A stretch of 64,000 nt of DNA from Alteromonas portus (GCF_005117025.1 NZ_SWCO01000001.1:434001-498000); one strand, 5' to 3'; counted from the first letter of the stretch, positions 9,005 through 18,940 are shown. The notes: a model not told the origin generated them from the sequence alone. A program made the numbers and translations.

Positions 9005-9650
9005 TACTATGAACATGTCACAAGGAAACACGACGAGTCACGGATTGAGTCACGGTTCATCAATGGAATAAGTTAGGACAACTTAAGGATGAGACTCTCA
9101 CAAGGCGGTGAGTAAAGGGAAAGGAACGCAGATAGGACACTGCATTAACAGGACGTTAGAAACGGATTTTAAGGATTCAAGGAAATTCAGGGACGAAGTA
9201 GGTGATAGGAAATCACATACAGGACGTAGCAGGGAAAAACGGACAAGAGCTAGCACGGAGCTAGAGGCAAGGAGCCAACGGCAGGAGCGCCATCAAGGAA
9301 TTTCTAGTTTGCATGGACGAGCAAACCAAGGATGAAAGAAGGACATGCTAACGGATTAGCAAAGCTGTAGCAGGATGTGCAGCGAAAAATGGAACGAAGG
9401 AAGGGATCGTCAGCGGAGCCTGACAAGGACAGCCTCAGGATGAGGAACACTGCATGTAGGATGTGCAGTAATTTAGGAAAAAGGGAAAGGGACCTACGCA
9501 TGGAAGTGTAGCTCGCACAGGAAGGCGCGAGAGTAGATGGAAAGGGGCGTATACGGATTTTAATCGGGAAGATTTTAGTCGCAAAGGATCGCGGAGAAGG
9601 ATACTCAAAATTCCAGGAAAAAGGGGAGCCGTTAGGTTCCCCTTTTTTTT
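9005..9650 (+). ncRNA. csrB: CsrB-family regulatory RNA, unusually large
   Basis: A stretch of about 640 nt with no credible protein gene but about 47 GGA trinucleotides on the + strand (only 2 TCC), many exposed in hairpin loops. Examples are GCTAA-CGGA-TTAGC (9347-9360), CTAGC-ACGGA-GCTAG (9250-9264), GTGAT-AGGAA-ATCAC (9202-9216), CCTC-AGGAT-GAGG (9433-9445), ACTGCA..TGCAGT (9449-9469) and TTTGC..GCAAA (9308-9325). It ends in a strong terminator. CsrB RNAs bind many CsrA dimers through such GGA sites and so relieve CsrA repression of translation. A perfect GacA box upstream and the syd/yqcC/truC neighbourhood support the call. The 5' end is approximate, within about 20 nt. E. coli csrB is about 370 nt, so this one is far longer. 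Confidence 0.93.
9623..9650 (+). terminator. csrB Rho-independent terminator
   Basis: GGGGAGCC, a GTTA loop, GGTTCCCC, then eight T. One G-U pair in an otherwise complete 8-bp stem. It closes the CsrB-like RNA, as in E. coli csrB. Confidence 0.93.
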
Positions 9651-9698
9651 GAATTTTTGGAGTGGTTTAAAAGCCTAAGTGCATTCGGATATATTAGC

Positions 9699-10001
9699 TC
9701 ATACCCTATGCGGTGGCACCTCTGTTCGCATAACACTTACACCTATTAACTCTACTTCTCCGGCATATCTGTCCTCGCCATTACTTGAAAATTCAAAATT
9801 GAATAAGCTGTGCCAGTCTGGTTTACCATATTTAAACGAGAACCGAGTTTTTGCTCTTGCCACGCTCAACAACTGCAAACCATGTTTATCGCAGTATTGT
9901 TTTAGGTAAGCGTTTGTTCGTTCAGAAATAGCCCGTATGCGCCAAAACTGATAGCCAGTAAACCCAATAACTAGCCACACTACTAACTCGAGTAACGTCA
10001 T
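9699..10001 (-). CDS. DUF3301 family membrane protein
   Basis: 100 residues: one N-terminal membrane helix (LLELVVWLVIGFTGYQFWRI), then a cytoplasmic domain with the family pattern AYLKQYCDKHGLQLLSVARAKTRF, FNFEFSSNGEDRYAGEVELIG and VPPHRV. Its ATG (9999-10001) abuts the stop codon of the DUF3549 gene, so the two are translationally coupled. Function is unknown. It runs towards csrB and ends about 50 bp from the csrB terminator. Confidence 0.8.
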   Translation of the reverse strand: MTLLELVVWLVIGFTGYQFWRIRAISERTNAYLKQYCDKHGLQLLSVARAKTRFSFKYGKPDWHSLFNFEFSSNGEDRYAGEVELIGVSVMRTEVPPHRV

Positions 10002-11051
10002 TTACTTTCTCGCTTGTGCAAATAATTGTTGAAATGCATTACTGAGGATCTGTGAGTTAGCATTGGAATGCAGAAGTGTTAACACTTGTCTACGCAATTT
10101 AGGGACTTGTACTAAGTCTGAAAAGAACCCCGCGAATAAGGCCCCTTTATGTCCCTCTTTTTCATCAACGGTTGCCGCCTGCTCTAAGAAGGCACTAAGC
10201 AATAGCGGTTCCATTTGCTCGAAATGACGTGCTGCAATAACGCTTAAAATATCAAGTCTCTGCGACTTTTCGCTTTTTAATAGGCTAAGCAGTTTGTTAT
10301 TGATGTCTGGGTTAAAGGTTCCTTCTGACGAGCCGCGCAGTGCCGCTAAATTGATCTCATCATCTTTGTCTATCTCAATTAAATACGCCGCCAATAAATT
10401 TTCAGGCAGAGAAACACTTTCGCTCATTTCCATCAAGGTGTTGAGAAAAACCGCTGAGTAGAGTGATGCATTGGTTTCAATTGCACGTGCTAACACGTCT
10501 CGTTTGTGATGAGCACCAAGACTATGTACAAAGTCAGCCACGCTTTGCATGGATATTTGCTGCCAGTCAACCAGTTGTGGGGCTTGAATGTAGGCCTCAA
10601 CTTTCTGCGCCTCTTCACTTAAAGGTTGGTTTAGGGTGCGTTTAACTAGTGCGTTAAATTGAGCGAGCTGCGATTGATTGGGAACAAACGAATAAGGATT
10701 ATCAGGCAGAGTTTGCGCGTTTTCAGTATCTTCAGCAACAGACTGCCCTAGTGCATCAACAATAATCTCTAGAAAATGATTTCTTGCTGCGGCAACCACT
10801 AAGCCTTGCTCATCAAGCGGCAGTTTCACAAACCAAATATAGTGTTGCGTAGATGCGTTCTTGTTCCAGAAAACGATGCCAAACCACGCGTGCTGCTGAC
10901 GTGGGAAGGGCGCGTAAGCACTGCCGTTTTCTATTTCTAGAAAAGTCTGACTATCGGTGGGTTCAAGGCGACGACCTAGATCAAATACCTGGTATTCAGT
11001 GCCTGCATGTAACAAAAACTCGCTGATAGAATTAATACTGTTAGCGCTCAT
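10002..11051 (-). CDS. DUF3549 family protein
   Basis: About 349 residues from ATG 11051 (MSANSINSISEFLLHAG); a TTG at 11063 would add four. The start region, DLGRRLEPTDSQTFLEIENGSAYAPFPRQQHAW and the IVFWNKN..HYIWFVKLPLDEQG segment match the DUF3549 family as I know it. It is soluble, largely helical at the C-terminal end, with no catalytic motif I can see. Paired with DUF3301 without a gap. The role is unknown. Confidence 0.78.
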   Translation of the reverse strand: MSANSINSISEFLLHAGTEYQVFDLGRRLEPTDSQTFLEIENGSAYAPFPRQQHAWFGIVFWNKNASTQHYIWFVKLPLDEQGLVVAAARNHFLEIIVDALGQSVAEDTENAQTLPDNPYSFVPNQSQLAQFNALVKRTLNQPLSEEAQKVEAYIQAPQLVDWQQISMQSVADFVHSLGAHHKRDVLARAIETNASLYSAVFLNTLMEMSESVSLPENLLAAYLIEIDKDDEINLAALRGSSEGTFNPDINNKLLSLLKSEKSQRLDILSVIAARHFEQMEPLLLSAFLEQAATVDEKEGHKGALFAGFFSDLVQVPKLRRQVLTLLHSNANSQILSNAFQQLFAQARK

Positions 11052-11240
11052 AACTCGTTCCAAAATACTGCTTTAATCAAAATTTGTCAGTGGGCAAATC
11101 TATGTATGGGGACTTCTATGAGTGACCGCCAACAAATACAAGTAATGGTATCACAGCAGATGAATTTCAACGATAAGACACGCAGACTTATGTTGACCTT
11201 AAGCCCCTGATATACTGCGCGCTTCAAAATTAAAGCGTTT

Positions 11241-11603
11241 GTGAATTGGGAAGAGGATGTGATTAAAACGAATAGCACTCATCGCATAGCATTAAGTAAA
11301 GCATTGATACAATTAGAAACAGGCATGTATCAGGATGGCATTTGGCCAAATGAAGAGCCTGCGGAACACGACCTAAAAAATGCTATGGAAAGTGCGGTTC
11401 CTTTTGCGGTCGACTGTTTAGCGTTTGAGAGTTGGTTGGCTTTTATTTTTATTCCAAAAATGCGCGTTTTGTTGACACATGAACAGCCTCTACCGCCTAT
11501 GCAAATTACGCCTGCAGCAGAAATATACCTATCATCAGCGAATCAGCGCACCCTGTCTCAGCTACAAAGAATTGATAACATTGCCAATGGAAACATTGGT
11601 TGA
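11241..11603 (+). CDS. yqcC: YqcC family protein (DUF446)
   Basis: Up to 120 residues from GTG 11241; a GTG at 11259 is an alternative, and a GGGAAGAGG purine tract lies between them. The family core is plain: GIWPNEEPAEHDLKNAMESAVPFAVDCLAFESWLAFIFIPKMRVLL, then QPLPPMQITPAAEIYL, closely paralleling E. coli YqcC (PEPLEWLQWVLIPRM and QPLPGAFAVAPYYEMAL-like). Small helical cytoplasmic protein of unknown function, consistently beside truC. The end overlaps possible starts of truC, suggesting coupling. Confidence 0.87.
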   Translation: MNWEEDVIKTNSTHRIALSKALIQLETGMYQDGIWPNEEPAEHDLKNAMESAVPFAVDCLAFESWLAFIFIPKMRVLLTHEQPLPPMQITPAAEIYLSSANQRTLSQLQRIDNIANGNIG

Positions 11604-11619
11604 GCAAACACAACGCACT

Positions 11620-12435
11620 ATGAAGAACGATTTAAAAGGCCAATTAACTGTGCATTCAGATGAGCAAATAATAGGAAAGACGAGCGTTGGTGAGGAAGGT
11701 CGTGTTAACGCTCTTCATTTACCTGTGTTGTACCAAGATGAACACATCATTGCGATTGAGAAGCCGCCAGGCCTATTAGTGCATAGAAGCCCGATTGATA
11801 GACACGAAACTGTGTTTGCGGTGCAGACACTTCGAGATCAAATAGGTCAGCACGTTTACCCAGCTCACCGATTAGACCGACCCACATCAGGCGTGCTGGT
11901 GTTTAGCTTTAGCTCAGAAATTGCAGCAAAGCTTGGGCAGCAGATGATGGACAAGCAGGTGGTTAAGGCATATCACGCTATTGTTCGAGGTTTTGTGCAC
12001 CACACCGGTTATATCGATTACGCCCTAAAATACCGCTACGACAAAATTGCCGACAAGCATAAGCGCCCGCAACAACCGCCACAACCCGCGTCAACCATGT
12101 ATCAGTCTGTAGCAAAATTTGAAGTGCCTGAGCCAGTGGGCAAATACCAAAGTGCACGATATTCGCTAGTAAAGCTTTTTCCTAGTACCGGACGAAAACA
12201 TCAGCTTCGTAGACACATGGTTCACATTCGTCACCCTATTATCGGCGACACAACACACGGGGACGGTAAACAAAACAAATTCGCCAAGCAGCACTTTAAT
12301 TTTAATAATTTGGCCTTAAGTTGTACTCATATGGGCTTTTCTCATCCTGTCACTGGAAAGTGGGTAACGATTAATTCACAGATGCACAGTGAAATGCGAC
12401 TATGGCTCGAAAAATTAGCGCCGTTTTGCGTTTAG
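11620..12435 (+). CDS. truC: tRNA pseudouridine(65) synthase TruC
   Basis: A RluA-family pseudouridine synthase. The catalytic motif HRLDRPTSGV carries the nucleophilic aspartate. LYQDEHIIAIEKPPGLLVHRSPIDR and GRKHQLRRHMVHIRHPIIGD are typical of TruC, which modifies U65 in the T-stem region of tRNA-Ile and tRNA-Asp. The start is uncertain. ATG 11620 is used; ATG 11587 would overlap yqcC, and a GTG at 11703 behind a GAGGAAGG tract would remove a 28-residue N-terminal segment that E. coli TruC lacks. It lies between yqcC and the flavodoxin gene, a conserved order. Confidence 0.92.
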   Translation: MKNDLKGQLTVHSDEQIIGKTSVGEEGRVNALHLPVLYQDEHIIAIEKPPGLLVHRSPIDRHETVFAVQTLRDQIGQHVYPAHRLDRPTSGVLVFSFSSEIAAKLGQQMMDKQVVKAYHAIVRGFVHHTGYIDYALKYRYDKIADKHKRPQQPPQPASTMYQSVAKFEVPEPVGKYQSARYSLVKLFPSTGRKHQLRRHMVHIRHPIIGDTTHGDGKQNKFAKQHFNFNNLALSCTHMGFSHPVTGKWVTINSQMHSEMRLWLEKLAPFCV

Positions 12436-12501
12436 GTTGATAAAATAGTAAGAATTTCCGCCTGTCGACAAAGGCGACGATCATTGGTTTAAGAGGTAAA
12501 A

Positions 12502-12951
12502 ATGGCAACATTGAAAATTATTGCGGGTACAGTTTACGGCAATGCGCAACACGTAGCTGAGCAGGTGGAAGAGAACTTAGCTGAACAGGGCGTGGATTGC
12601 TCACTAGAAAGCGACCCGTCGGTTGCTGATTTTACTGATGCTGACGCACTTTTGATCATTACCTCTACAACAGGGCAGGGCGATGTACCACCAAACCTTG
12701 AGTTTGTGTTTTCAGATCTGAAAGACGAATCGCCTATGCTAACCGGCAAGCCATTCGCGGTAGCAGCGCTAGGCGATAGCAGCTATGGCGATAGTTTCTG
12801 TGGTGCGGGTAAACAGTTTCAAGCGTTACTGACCGAGCTACAAGGTAACGCAGTTGCCGATATGTTAGAAGTTGACGCGATTGAAACCCTAGAGCCCGAA
12901 AAAGACGTAGTAGAGTGGGTTAACACCATTAAAGATAAGCTGTTGGCTTAA
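12502..12951 (+). CDS. yqcA: Flavodoxin YqcA (MioC-like)
   Basis: 149 residues, the length of E. coli YqcA. The FMN phosphate loop TVYGNAQHVAEQ is at about 9-20, STTGQGDVPPN forms the second FMN loop, and ALGDSSYGDSFCGAGKQF the third. It carries one electron via FMN in the cytoplasm; the partner is unknown. The position directly after truC favours YqcA over MioC. It ends before a bidirectional terminator shared with dapD. Confidence 0.92.
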   Translation: MATLKIIAGTVYGNAQHVAEQVEENLAEQGVDCSLESDPSVADFTDADALLIITSTTGQGDVPPNLEFVFSDLKDESPMLTGKPFAVAALGDSSYGDSFCGAGKQFQALLTELQGNAVADMLEVDAIETLEPEKDVVEWVNTIKDKLLA

Positions 12952-12980
12952 GTCTTAAAAATGTTGTGGTTAGCAAAAGA

Positions 12981-13004
12981 AAGAGGCGCATAAGCGCCTC
13001 TTTT
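12981..13004. terminator. Bidirectional terminator between yqcA and dapD
   Basis: AAGAGGCGC-ATAA-GCGCCTCTT with T-runs on both sides, between the convergent genes yqcA (+) and dapD (-). Confidence 0.9.
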
Positions 13005-13081
13005 AGTTTGTGATTCTTTTAGCATGTGGCTCGGCTAATTGAAATTAAGCTGAACCGTTAGCGATACACCTGAAATACTGT

Positions 13082-13906
13082 TTATTCCACGCCGCGAAGT
13101 AGCGCGTTGATACCAACTTTCGCGCGGGTCTTAGCATCTACTTTCTTCACGATGATAGCGGCGTAAAGGCTGTATTTGCCATCTGCGCTTGGCAGGTTGC
13201 CCGCCACGACTACTGAACCTGCTGGTACGCGGCCATAGTGAACTTCACCGGTTTCGCGGTCATAAATACGAGTGCTCTGACCGATGTAAACGCCCATTGA
13301 AATAACAGAGCCTTCTTCAACAATCACGCCTTCTACAATTTCAGAACGTGCGCCGATAAAGCAGTTGTCTTCAATGATGGTAGGGTTTGCTTGAAGCGGT
13401 TCTAATACGCCGCCAATGCCCACGCCACCTGAAAGGTGAACATTCTTACCAATTTGCGCACACGAGCCTACTGTCGCCCATGTATCAACCATGGTGCCTT
13501 CGTCTACAAACGCACCAATGTTTACGTAAGAAGGCATAACAACCGCATTCTTGCCTACGAATGTACCCGTACGTACCGCAGCTGGTGGAACAATACGTGC
13601 GCCATCAGCCGCAAATTGCTCTGCAGTGTAGTTTGTATACTTAAGCGGTACTTTGTCATAAAACTTACTTTCAGCGCCTTCAATCACGTCGTTATTGTGA
13701 AGGCGGAAGAAAAGTAAAACTGCTTTTTTAAGCCATTGATGGACTACCCATTCGCCAGCAATTTTTTCTGCAACGCGCGCTTTGCCTGTGTTCAAAAGGT
13801 CAATAGCTTGTGCTACTGCATCTCTTACTTCATCAGGTGCAGATGAAGGGCTAATGCTATCGCGATTTTCGAAGGCGTCTTCAATGATGGCTTTCAATTC
13901 ATTCAT
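13082..13906 (-). CDS. dapD: 2,3,4,5-tetrahydropyridine-2,6-dicarboxylate N-succinyltransferase
   Basis: 274 residues, the E. coli DapD length. It transfers succinyl from succinyl-CoA to tetrahydrodipicolinate in lysine and meso-diaminopimelate synthesis. A helical N-terminal domain is followed by a left-handed beta-helix of hexapeptide repeats (for example [21 protein letters not shown], then [18 protein letters not shown] and [20 protein letters not shown]). The ATG overlaps the glnD stop by four bases (ATGA), so the genes are translationally coupled, as in the map-glnD-dapD order of E. coli. Confidence 0.97.
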   Translation of the reverse strand: MNELKAIIEDAFENRDSISPSSAPDEVRDAVAQAIDLLNTGKARVAEKIAGEWVVHQWLKKAVLLFFRLHNNDVIEGAESKFYDKVPLKYTNYTAEQFAADGARIVPPAAVRTGTFVGKNAVVMPSYVNIGAFVDEGTMVDTWATVGSCAQIGKNVHLSGGVGIGGVLEPLQANPTIIEDNCFIGARSEIVEGVIVEEGSVISMGVYIGQSTRIYDRETGEVHYGRVPAGSVVVAGNLPSADGKYSLYAAIIVKKVDAKTRAKVGINALLRGVE

Positions 13907-16554
13907 GGTATTGTGATATCTTCAAGTTGATCGAGTTTAAACAGGATACGCTTTTTAAGGTTCACCTGTTGTTCTTGGGTTAATGCTTTGCCAGCCTCAT
14001 TGCTGACGATAAAAATATCTTCGGCTCGCTCGCCAATAGTGGCAATTTTCGCAAGCTTAAGGGTCATATTGGTATCAACGAATGCGTGACCAATTTTAGC
14101 TAAAATGCCCGGAGCGTCCAGGGCTTCTAACTCAATAAGTGTGGCTTCATCGTTGATACTGAAAAAGCGTACCTTAGTAGGTACGTCCAGTTGTTTCATT
14201 TGCCGAGGCAATTTACGTTTATTTTCGTGCGAACGCCCCGGCTTTTCAAGTTGGGCAGAAATAGCATTTTCAATGGACGCAATGCGAGACTCTGAGCTTA
14301 TACGACTGCCGTCATTTTCAAGAATAAGCATGCTATCAAATACATAGCCGTCTCTGGTTACGGTAACGTGGGCGTCATGTATAGAACAGTTGCGACTGTC
14401 CAGCACTGAAGCGACTTGCGCAAACAAGGCCTTTCTATCTTTGCCGTAAACAAACACCTCGGTTCCACCTTTGGCGCTGTTATCATTGGCCTTAACTAAC
14501 AAACCATCGTGCTCAGGTGTTAGCCATTCATTCTGAGCTTTAATAATTTCATCGGTATGCCATGCAATTTGCGTGGGCTTAAAGCGGACAAAGTAATCGT
14601 CGTCCAGACGAGCCCACAAGGCATCAATAGCAACGGATTCAATAGCACGTTCTTGCAAAATTTGCCTTGCCTGGTGCTTGTGAGTGGTTACACGCTCGTT
14701 AAGCGTGACTTGGCATTGGAGACCATTGTCTAATGCCTTTTGGGTCATCAAATATAATTCGCGAAGCAAAGATGCTTTCCAGTCGTTCCAAAGATTGTCA
14801 TTGGTAGCGCGAATATCGGCAAGTGTCAGCGTATAAAGCAAGTTAAGGTGGTTGTGGCTTCTTACCGCACTCGCAAACTCGCTTATAACGTCAGGATCAT
14901 AAATGTCACGGCGTTGAGCCACGACTGACATTAATAAGTGGTTTTCTACAAGCCATGCAATCATTTCAGCGTCGTCACTAGGAACATCGTGTTGCTGACA
15001 AAATTTTGCCACATCTTGGGCACCTAGCGTGGAATGATCGCCATTTCTTCCTTTTGCGATGTCGTGGAAAATGGCTGCGATATAAAGCACTTCTGGTTTA
15101 TCGAGATTCCTACAAATTCTGCCGCAGCGGGGGAAGTCTTTATTTGCCTTTGAGAAAAAGTAATTTACATGTTTCACTAAACGGTGAGTGTGCTCGTCCA
15201 CGGTGTAGGCGTGAAACAAGTCAAATTGCATCATGCCAACAATCGCGTCCCACTCAGGAAGATAAGCTTGTAAAATACCGTACTGATGCATGATATCCCA
15301 TGCAAAATCGAAGAACTCAGGCTGTTTCATTAAGCGCATGAACTTTTCGCGGCAAAGCGGACGCTCTACAAAGTATTCTGCTTCGAAAGCACGGTGAGCA
15401 TTACGCAGTTGGCGAATACAAATCGTGCTAAGACCTTGTACTTCTGGCGTGTTTGCCACCAAATGCAGAAAATCTAAAATAGCTTCGGGCGAGGAAAATA
15501 CGGTTTCGTGTCGTGGCGAAATCATATTGTCGAGCAGCTCGAAATCTTCGTTTATGATCACGCTTTTCTGAACGCTTTGGTTCAGCATGTCGTACTTGAA
15601 GCGCTGAAGCAGCATTTGACTCAGTTCAGACACCCGCGCCACGGTGCGGAAAAAGTCACGCATCATCTTCTCGACAGACGATTTACCTTCTTCACCATAC
15701 CCCATCATTTTGGCAACGTCAGGTTGGTAATCAAACAGCAGTCGGTTTTCGCTTCTACCGGCAATTAAGTGCAGTGCACAACGCATCTTCCATAGGTGCA
15801 TGCGACAGGCAATTAACTCACTGTGTTCTTGCTCGGTAAAGTAACCGTGACCCACTAAGTTCCAGCCGTCGTACTCTTTAAAGTGCTTTTTTGCCACCCA
15901 ACCAATAGATTGAATATCACGCAGACATCCAGGGTTTTCTTTGATGTTAGGTTCAAGGTTGTAAGCGGTGCCGTTAAATTTGGCGTGGCGCTTTTTCTGC
16001 TCGTCATATTTGGCTGAGAAAAACGCTTTGCTCGACCATGAGTTTCGACCGTTAACTTCATCCCACAGTTTATCGAAGGTGGTTTCGCTGCCGCAAAGTA
16101 GTCGGCTTTCAACTAAATTGGTCGCTATCGTAATGTCGTCTTTTGCTAGCTTAACGGTTTCTTTGATGGTTCGAACCGATTGGCCAACATCCAATTTTAT
16201 GTCCCATAAAAGGGTGATAAACATGCCAATTTTTTCTTGTACGTCAGGCTTAAGTTTTTTCTTACTGACGATAAGTAAATCGATGTCGGAATGAGGTTGC
16301 AAATGACCACGGCCATAACCGCCAACGGCGCATAGCGATAATTCATCTACAGTATCAAGGCCATATAGCTGCCATAGGTGACAAAGTAACGCATCGACGA
16401 ATTGTGCGCGACCCGTAACAAGTTGGTTAACTGGCGTAGCGTCGAAGGACTCCGTTATCCAAGTATAACTGGCTTCCACACAGGATTTGATGACGGGGAT
16501 CTCATCAACAGAACTTATGTTGTCGATATTCTTTATCAGTGATTGCAGCGTCAA
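13903..16554 (-). CDS. glnD: Bifunctional uridylyltransferase/uridylyl-removing enzyme GlnD
   Basis: 883 residues, full length. Domains in order: nucleotidyltransferase with GGYGRG (78-83) and DID metal aspartates (90-92); the linker; an HD phosphohydrolase domain with [13 protein letters not shown] and later [12 protein letters not shown]; then two C-terminal ACT domains (from about 700 and 810) that sense glutamine. It uridylylates and de-uridylylates PII, so it is the main nitrogen sensor. The start MTLQSLIKN at 16554 has AAAGG close upstream. It lies 367 bp after map and is coupled to dapD. Confidence 0.97.
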   Translation of the reverse strand: MTLQSLIKNIDNISSVDEIPVIKSCVEASYTWITESFDATPVNQLVTGRAQFVDALLCHLWQLYGLDTVDELSLCAVGGYGRGHLQPHSDIDLLIVSKKKLKPDVQEKIGMFITLLWDIKLDVGQSVRTIKETVKLAKDDITIATNLVESRLLCGSETTFDKLWDEVNGRNSWSSKAFFSAKYDEQKKRHAKFNGTAYNLEPNIKENPGCLRDIQSIGWVAKKHFKEYDGWNLVGHGYFTEQEHSELIACRMHLWKMRCALHLIAGRSENRLLFDYQPDVAKMMGYGEEGKSSVEKMMRDFFRTVARVSELSQMLLQRFKYDMLNQSVQKSVIINEDFELLDNMISPRHETVFSSPEAILDFLHLVANTPEVQGLSTICIRQLRNAHRAFEAEYFVERPLCREKFMRLMKQPEFFDFAWDIMHQYGILQAYLPEWDAIVGMMQFDLFHAYTVDEHTHRLVKHVNYFFSKANKDFPRCGRICRNLDKPEVLYIAAIFHDIAKGRNGDHSTLGAQDVAKFCQQHDVPSDDAEMIAWLVENHLLMSVVAQRRDIYDPDVISEFASAVRSHNHLNLLYTLTLADIRATNDNLWNDWKASLLRELYLMTQKALDNGLQCQVTLNERVTTHKHQARQILQERAIESVAIDALWARLDDDYFVRFKPTQIAWHTDEIIKAQNEWLTPEHDGLLVKANDNSAKGGTEVFVYGKDRKALFAQVASVLDSRNCSIHDAHVTVTRDGYVFDSMLILENDGSRISSESRIASIENAISAQLEKPGRSHENKRKLPRQMKQLDVPTKVRFFSINDEATLIELEALDAPGILAKIGHAFVDTNMTLKLAKIATIGERAEDIFIVSNEAGKALTQEQQVNLKKRILFKLDQLEDITIP

Positions 16555-16921
16555 AATGCACCTTTGAAATAGACTTCTTTTTAGACGCTAGGAACAATAG
16601 CATGAAATGATAGTAGTTCGCAGTATCAAATTCATGCATAAGTTAGGTTGAATTGTGAATATTTATGGTTTTTTGTTATAGCTGTGTAGTGTACTAAATT
16701 AGTAGGTTAGAAGGGAGGGCAACACAAAGTTCTAGCCTACAGTTTTAGATACGCAGAGTGGACTGATAAAACGGCTCTCTTCTCCAAAGCCGCTGTGTTG
16801 ACGTTCCTAACCTTCAAACCTGCGGGCTTGGGTTTTGTCAATAAAGGGGAAAGTAGATGCTTTGAAAGCTGCGGCTCATAGTATTGTACTATGAACCGCT
16901 ACTAATGGTGTTGAGCTTGTA
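16555..16921 (-). other. map-glnD intergenic region with inverted repeats
   Basis: No gene seen. A 29-bp imperfect inverted repeat lies at 16871-16899 (GCGG, one mismatch, TCATAGTA, TTG, then the complement). On the minus strand a weaker hairpin (CGGCT..AGCCG, 16772-16792) is followed by TTTTAT and could terminate map transcripts. A glnD promoter is expected near 16600-16700 but none is clear. Confidence 0.5.
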
Positions 16922-17716
16922 TTATCCGTGTGAAATCACGCGATCTAAGGTTTCTTCTTCGCGTAGTGTAAGGATTTCAACCCCGTTTTCTGTAACCAAA
17001 AGGGTGTGTTCCCACTGAGCACTTAAACTTCTGTCTTTTGTCACAACAGTCCACTGGTCAGGCAGTACTTTTGAGTAGCGCTTGCCTGCATTAACCATAG
17101 GCTCAATAGTGAAGCACATTCCCGGCTCTAATACATCGCCAGTTCCAGGCTTACCGTAGTGCACAATTTGTGGTTCTTCGTGAAAACTTGCGCCAATACC
17201 GTGACCGCAGTATTCACGAACAATTGAATAGTTATGCGCTTCCGCGTGGGTTTGGCAAATGTGACCGATATCCCCAAGGCGCATGCCCGGTTTCACCTGC
17301 TCAATTGCTTTGTACAAGCATTCTTGTGTAACGCGAATTAAGCGTTCGGCAAGGATCGAAGGCTTACCTACCACGAACATTTTTGATGTATCGCCATGGT
17401 AGCCATCTTTTATAACTGTAACATCGATATTAATGATGTCACCGTCTTTCAGTTTCTTATCAGAAGGAATACCGTGACAAATGCAGTGGTTCACTGATGT
17501 GCAAATAGACTTTGGAAAAGGCGGGTGGCCATAATTTAACGGTGCGGGTACCGCTTTTTGGTCGTTGACGATGTAGTCGTGGCAAATAGTATTAAGCTCA
17601 TCAGTGGTAACGCCTTTTTTTACGTAAGGCCCTATCATTGTAAGTACTTCGGCAGCCAGTTTACCGGCTACGCGCATTTTTTCGATTTCTTCTGGGGTTT
17701 TGATAATAGCTGTCAC
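16922..17716 (-). CDS. map: Type I methionine aminopeptidase
   Basis: 264 residues from GTG 17716 (MTAIIKTPEEIEKMR), which has a GAGAGG site just upstream; a TTG at 17728 would add MRGA. It removes the initiator methionine from new proteins. The five metal ligands are in recognisable motifs: INIDVTVIKDGYHGDTSKMF (two aspartates), GHGIGASFHEEP (histidine), TIEPMV (glutamate) and WEHTLLVT (glutamate). It is divergent from rpsB, as in E. coli. Confidence 0.96.
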   Translation of the reverse strand: MTAIIKTPEEIEKMRVAGKLAAEVLTMIGPYVKKGVTTDELNTICHDYIVNDQKAVPAPLNYGHPPFPKSICTSVNHCICHGIPSDKKLKDGDIINIDVTVIKDGYHGDTSKMFVVGKPSILAERLIRVTQECLYKAIEQVKPGMRLGDIGHICQTHAEAHNYSIVREYCGHGIGASFHEEPQIVHYGKPGTGDVLEPGMCFTIEPMVNAGKRYSKVLPDQWTVVTKDRSLSAQWEHTLLVTENGVEILTLREEETLDRVISHG

Positions 17717-17917
17717 AGCGCCTCTCAAATCGTTTGAAACTAGTTTGATGAAGAATGTTGTTTACTTACGCAGTATAACACTATTCAGGTCATTCTTAGT
17801 AAGGTTATGATAATGCTTAATTTTACGCTTCGATTATAGATGAGGAAACGGCGAATTCGCGGTCCCTGTCGCTTATTTACAAAAACGATTCTTATAATGA
17901 CTTTTTACGCTCAAAAC

Positions 17918-17946
17918 TTGAGGCTGTGGTGGTATTGTGATATAAA
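17918..17946 (+). promoter_or_regulatory. Sigma-70 promoter of rpsB-tsf
   Basis: TTGAGG, 17-bp spacer, TATAAA, followed at once by a GC-only discriminator (GCGCGCGCCC). The discriminator is the kind found on stable-RNA and ribosomal-protein promoters inhibited by ppGpp. It lies in the 410-bp map-rpsB intergenic region, giving a leader of about 170 nt. Confidence 0.75.
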
Positions 17947-18039
17947 GCGCGCGCCCTGACGGAAAGCTCATATTGCTCTGTGTAATTGGCACCGTTTTAG
18001 AGGGTAAATTTATTTTATTAAAACACACATATACCGTCA

Positions 18040-18126
18040 CTTCGTATCGGGGTGTTCAGTTCTGCTTAGGTTGGTCTGAATCGATACAAGGGGTATATGG
18101 AGGCCTAACCCCAAGAGGAAAATAAA
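18040..18126 (+). promoter_or_regulatory. Probable rpsB 5' leader (S2 autoregulatory structure)
   Basis: Nested complementary segments precede the AAGAGG ribosome site: GTATCG (18044-18049) with CGATAC (18082-18087), TTAGG (18066-18070) with CCTAA (18104-18108), and GGGGT (18090-18094) with ACCCC (18108-18112). Interleaved pairing this close to the start fits the known feedback control of rpsB by S2 in gammaproteobacteria. The exact fold is an inference. Confidence 0.6.
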
Positions 18127-18858
18127 ATGGCTAATGTTTCTATGCGTGACATGCTGAAAGCCGGTGTGCATTTCGGTCACCAAACTCGTTACTGGAACCC
18201 AAAGATGAAGCCTTTCATCTTCGGCGCTCGTAATAAAGTTCATATCATCAACCTTGAAAAAACGGTTCCACTTTTCAACAACGCACTTAACTACCTTTCA
18301 GGTGTTGCGTCTAAGAAAGGTAAAATCCTTTTTGTTGGTACTAAGCGCGCCGCTGGCGAAGCAGTTAAAGACGCTGCTCTTAAGTGCGACCAGTACTACG
18401 TAAACAAGCGTTGGTTAGGTGGTATGCTGACTAACTGGAAAACAGTACGTCAGTCAATCAAACGCCTTAAAGATCTTGAGCAGCAAAGCCAAGACGGTAC
18501 GTTTGAGAAGCTAACTAAGAAAGAAGCACTTATGCTTCAGCGCGAAATGGACAAGCTTGAAAACAGCCTTGGCGGTATCAAAGATATGGGCGGTCTTCCA
18601 GACGCAATCTTTGTTATCGACGCAGATCACGAGCACATTGCTATCACTGAAGCGCGTAACCTAGGTATCCCTGTTGTTGGTGTTGTAGATACTAACTCTA
18701 ACCCAGACGGTGTTGATTACATCATCCCTGGTAACGACGATGCTATCCGTGCTATCCAACTTTACTTGGATGCTGCTGCAAACGCTATCAACTCAGGTCG
18801 TGAAAGCAACCTTGAAGTACAAGCTGAGCAAGACGACTTCGTAGAAGCTGCAGAGTAA
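18127..18858 (+). CDS. rpsB: 30S ribosomal protein S2
   Basis: 243 residues. Typical S2 start ([30 protein letters not shown]), the [15 protein letters not shown] segment and the [25 protein letters not shown] signature. It is the last small-subunit protein to join and binds S1. Strong AAGAGGA site upstream. A terminator-like hairpin separates it from tsf, the usual partner gene. Confidence 0.99.
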   Translation: MANVSMRDMLKAGVHFGHQTRYWNPKMKPFIFGARNKVHIINLEKTVPLFNNALNYLSGVASKKGKILFVGTKRAAGEAVKDAALKCDQYYVNKRWLGGMLTNWKTVRQSIKRLKDLEQQSQDGTFEKLTKKEALMLQREMDKLENSLGGIKDMGGLPDAIFVIDADHEHIAITEARNLGIPVVGVVDTNSNPDGVDYIIPGNDDAIRAIQLYLDAAANAINSGRESNLEVQAEQDDFVEAAE

Positions 18859-18920
18859 TTCTGACTGCTTGCTGTCATATCAAGATAATATGGCAGCGCT
18901 ATAATACGAAACGTATTGAG

Positions 18921-18940
18921 GGGGCGGTATCGCCCCTTTT
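18921..18940 (+). terminator. rpsB-tsf intergenic terminator/attenuator
   Basis: GGGGCG-GTAT-CGCCCC-TTTT. Probably a partial terminator that lets some transcription through to tsf. Confidence 0.8.

Noticed and set aside
9009..9071. 20-residue frame (MNMSQGNTTSHG...) at the 5' end of the CsrB-like RNA
   Set aside because: The GGA content explains the apparent ribosome site and the repeated SHG codons; no sign of selection for coding can be judged. Kept as part of the RNA.
9108..9501. Overlapping 65-75 codon frames on both strands within the CsrB-like RNA
   Set aside because: Low-complexity Arg/Gly/Ser-rich products due to GGA repeats; the hairpins and terminator show an RNA gene.
11087..11278. 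63-codon minus-strand frame upstream of DUF3549
   Set aside because: Overlaps the yqcC start on the other strand, no ribosome site or family.
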